Shown: positions 5,426 through 6,618 of the stretch, one piece after another
How the letters are laid out: each line of letters begins with the position of its first letter
Numbering within the stretch: position 1 is the stretch's first letter
DNA from: Pseudomonadota bacterium
GTDB lineage: Bacteria > Pseudomonadota > Gammaproteobacteria > Steroidobacterales > Steroidobacteraceae
DNA length: 6,618 bases
Direction: 5' to 3'
Assembly: GCA_947454665.1 (NCBI GenBank)
Contig: CANGMU010000133.1
Coordinates: forward strand, 1 to 6,618
Program-made: the position numbers and the translations under genes
Notes under the pieces: model-generated
Databases searched by the model: none
The model's input: the letters and a program-made list of their open reading frames with translations, nothing else
Told to the model about the DNA's origin: nothing

Positions 5426-6618
5426 TCAGCGGAAGTTGCGCTTGAAGGTCAGCGACACCTCGCGCGGACGACCCGGCGATCCCACGCGGTTGTCGGTGAC
5501 GGATCCGTCTACCGTGCTGCGCGCCGCCGCGAGGGTGTACCAGTAGAACTTGTCGAGCAGGTTTTCCGCCTGCAACGACAGATCCCACTTCTCGCTTTCC
5601 GGCGAATAGCTGATGCGGGCATTGAGAAGACCGAAGCCCGGCACCTTGTTGTCGCTGCCGGACAGCTGCGGCAGGTAGGCCACGCCGTTGCTCCGATAAC
5701 CCTGGTAGAACCAGTCCACACGCGGCGTCACGCTGCCACCCAGCAGGAACAGCTTGTACTGCACGCCCAGGCTGCCCGAAATCGGTGCCTGCACCTTGAA
5801 GCTCGGATCCACGTACACGTTGTTCGGCTTGCCGTTCACCGTCTGCGGCGCGCCAGACTTGAAATCGAAGTAAGCCAGCGTGGCGTTGATATTAAGGTTG
5901 TCGATCGGCGTCGCCGTGATTTCCAGTTCCGCGCCGCGATCCTTGCCCGGTGCGGTGGCATAAGCGAACCAGGGCGAACCCGTCTTCGATGCCGAGTTGC
6001 CCACTTCCGTTCCCGCAGGGCAGGTGCTGCCCGTGAGACCGCGGAAGACCGGACCCGCATCGGGATTTGACGGGAAGTTGCACTGCGTGCCCGCCGACAC
6101 CACGACACGAGGATCGTAATCATCCTGGAACAACGCCGCGTTGACGCGCAGCCTGCGGTTCAGCAGGTCCATCTTGACGCCGACTTCGTAAGCCGTGAGT
6201 TTCTCAGCCGGCACCTTCTCTTTCTGCTGGCCCGGCGTGAATGGACGCGGCTGCGAGCCGTCAGACCGGAAACCCGTTGCGGCAGAGGCGTAGACCATCA
6301 CTTCCGGGCTGAACCGGTAGTCGCCGCTGAGCTTCCAGTCCGTGTGGTTCGAGCCGTAGTTCAGCGGCGTCGAGACCAGCAGGTAGGGGCTGTGGTCGAA
6401 GGCATAGGCCTTCTTCTCGTCCGTGTACCGGACGCCGGCGTTCAGCGACAGGGCATCGCTCACGTGGTAGACACCGTGCACGAAGGCCGAGTTGCTCTCG
6501 GTCGAGAAGTGGTCGTTCTCGTTGAAGTTGGGAAGGATTGCGGCAAAGGCCGGCAGCGTCACGTAACCGCCGAGACGGGACTTCGCGTCATAGCGATAGG
6601 CACCCGTGGTCCACTCGA
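5426..6618 (-). CDS. TonB-dependent outer-membrane receptor, C-terminal barrel part (5' end outside window)
   Basis: The frame is open from the right edge (first full codon 6616-6614) to TGA at 5426, giving 396 residues. Typical receptors of this type are 700-850 residues, so the signal peptide, TonB box and plug are missing from the window. The visible part is the second half of a 22-strand barrel: alternating strands such as LNAGVRYTDEKKAYAF, YRFSPEVMVYASAATGFRSDG and KLTAYEVGVKMDLLNRRLRV. Next come DRGAELEITATPIDNL and WDLSLQAENLLDKFYWYTLA, then the closing strand PREVSLTFKRNFR. ATGFRSDG, the YEVGVK strand and NLLDKFY are hallmarks of the iron-complex/general uptake receptor class. Such receptors import large or scarce substrates using TonB energy; the substrate cannot be named. 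A GTG at 6562 is internal, since the frame continues upstream with receptor-like sequence (TTGAYRYDAKSRLGGY). It converges on xseA, 42 bp between stops, and has its own terminator. Confidence 0.94.
   Translation of the reverse strand, partial: EWTTGAYRYDAKSRLGGYVTLPAFAAILPNFNENDHFSTESNSAFVHGVYHVSDALSLNAGVRYTDEKKAYAFDHSPYLLVSTPLNYGSNHTDWKLSGDYRFSPEVMVYASAATGFRSDGSQPRPFTPGQQKEKVPAEKLTAYEVGVKMDLLNRRLRVNAALFQDDYDPRVVVSAGTQCNFPSNPDAGPVFRGLTGSTCPAGTEVGNSASKTGSPWFAYATAPGKDRGAELEITATPIDNLNINATLAYFDFKSGAPQTVNGKPNNVYVDPSFKVQAPISGSLGVQYKLFLLGGSVTPRVDWFYQGYRSNGVAYLPQLSGSDNKVPGFGLLNARISYSPESEKWDLSLQAENLLDKFYWYTLAAARSTVDGSVTDNRVGSPGRPREVSLTFKRNFR

Noticed and set aside
6560..6562. GTG at 6562 as the start of the TonB receptor
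   Set aside because: The frame stays open to the window edge with barrel-like sequence, and a start here would leave no plug domain or signal peptide. It is an internal valine codon.

Overview
This is a GC-rich window with four main protein genes and one gene fragment, most consistent with a proteobacterial chromosome. The XseA and GuaB proteins look gammaproteobacterial, and the large outer-membrane proteins suit an environmental lineage in the Xanthomonadales/Steroidobacter-like range. The taxonomic placement is inference from protein style and gene order only.

Layout, left to right. (a) 1-146, plus strand: the C-terminal end of a small coiled-coil plus membrane-anchor protein (DUF1640/CCDC90-like). 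It converges on (b) guaB, 1635-169, minus strand, a complete IMP dehydrogenase. The 22-bp gap between their stop codons is almost wholly a GC hairpin. (c) 3963-1711, minus strand: a 750-residue secreted outer-membrane protein with an N-terminal CBM9-like domain and a DUF5916 beta-barrel region. Its stop lies 75 bp upstream of guaB. (d) 4019-5383, plus strand: xseA, the exonuclease VII large subunit, divergent from (c) across a 55-bp gap. (e) From 5426 past the right edge, minus strand: the C-terminal barrel half of a TonB-dependent receptor, convergent with xseA. Its intrinsic terminator is written into the last codons of xseA.

How the genes relate. guaB (guanine nucleotide synthesis) and xseA (single-stranded DNA degradation, repair) are housekeeping genes that sit divergently side by side in Escherichia coli and relatives. 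Here the same divergent order is kept, but a 2.25-kb outer-membrane gene lies between them. guaA, the usual partner downstream of guaB, is absent from its expected place. The DUF5916 protein and the TonB receptor are both outer-membrane barrels and could serve uptake, but nothing in the sequence links them functionally.

All intergenic gaps are short (22, 75, 55 and 42 bp). I see no tRNA, rRNA, CRISPR array, insertion sequence or prophage remnant. I do not see an undescribed multi-gene system here; the points worth a second look are regulatory and syntenic.
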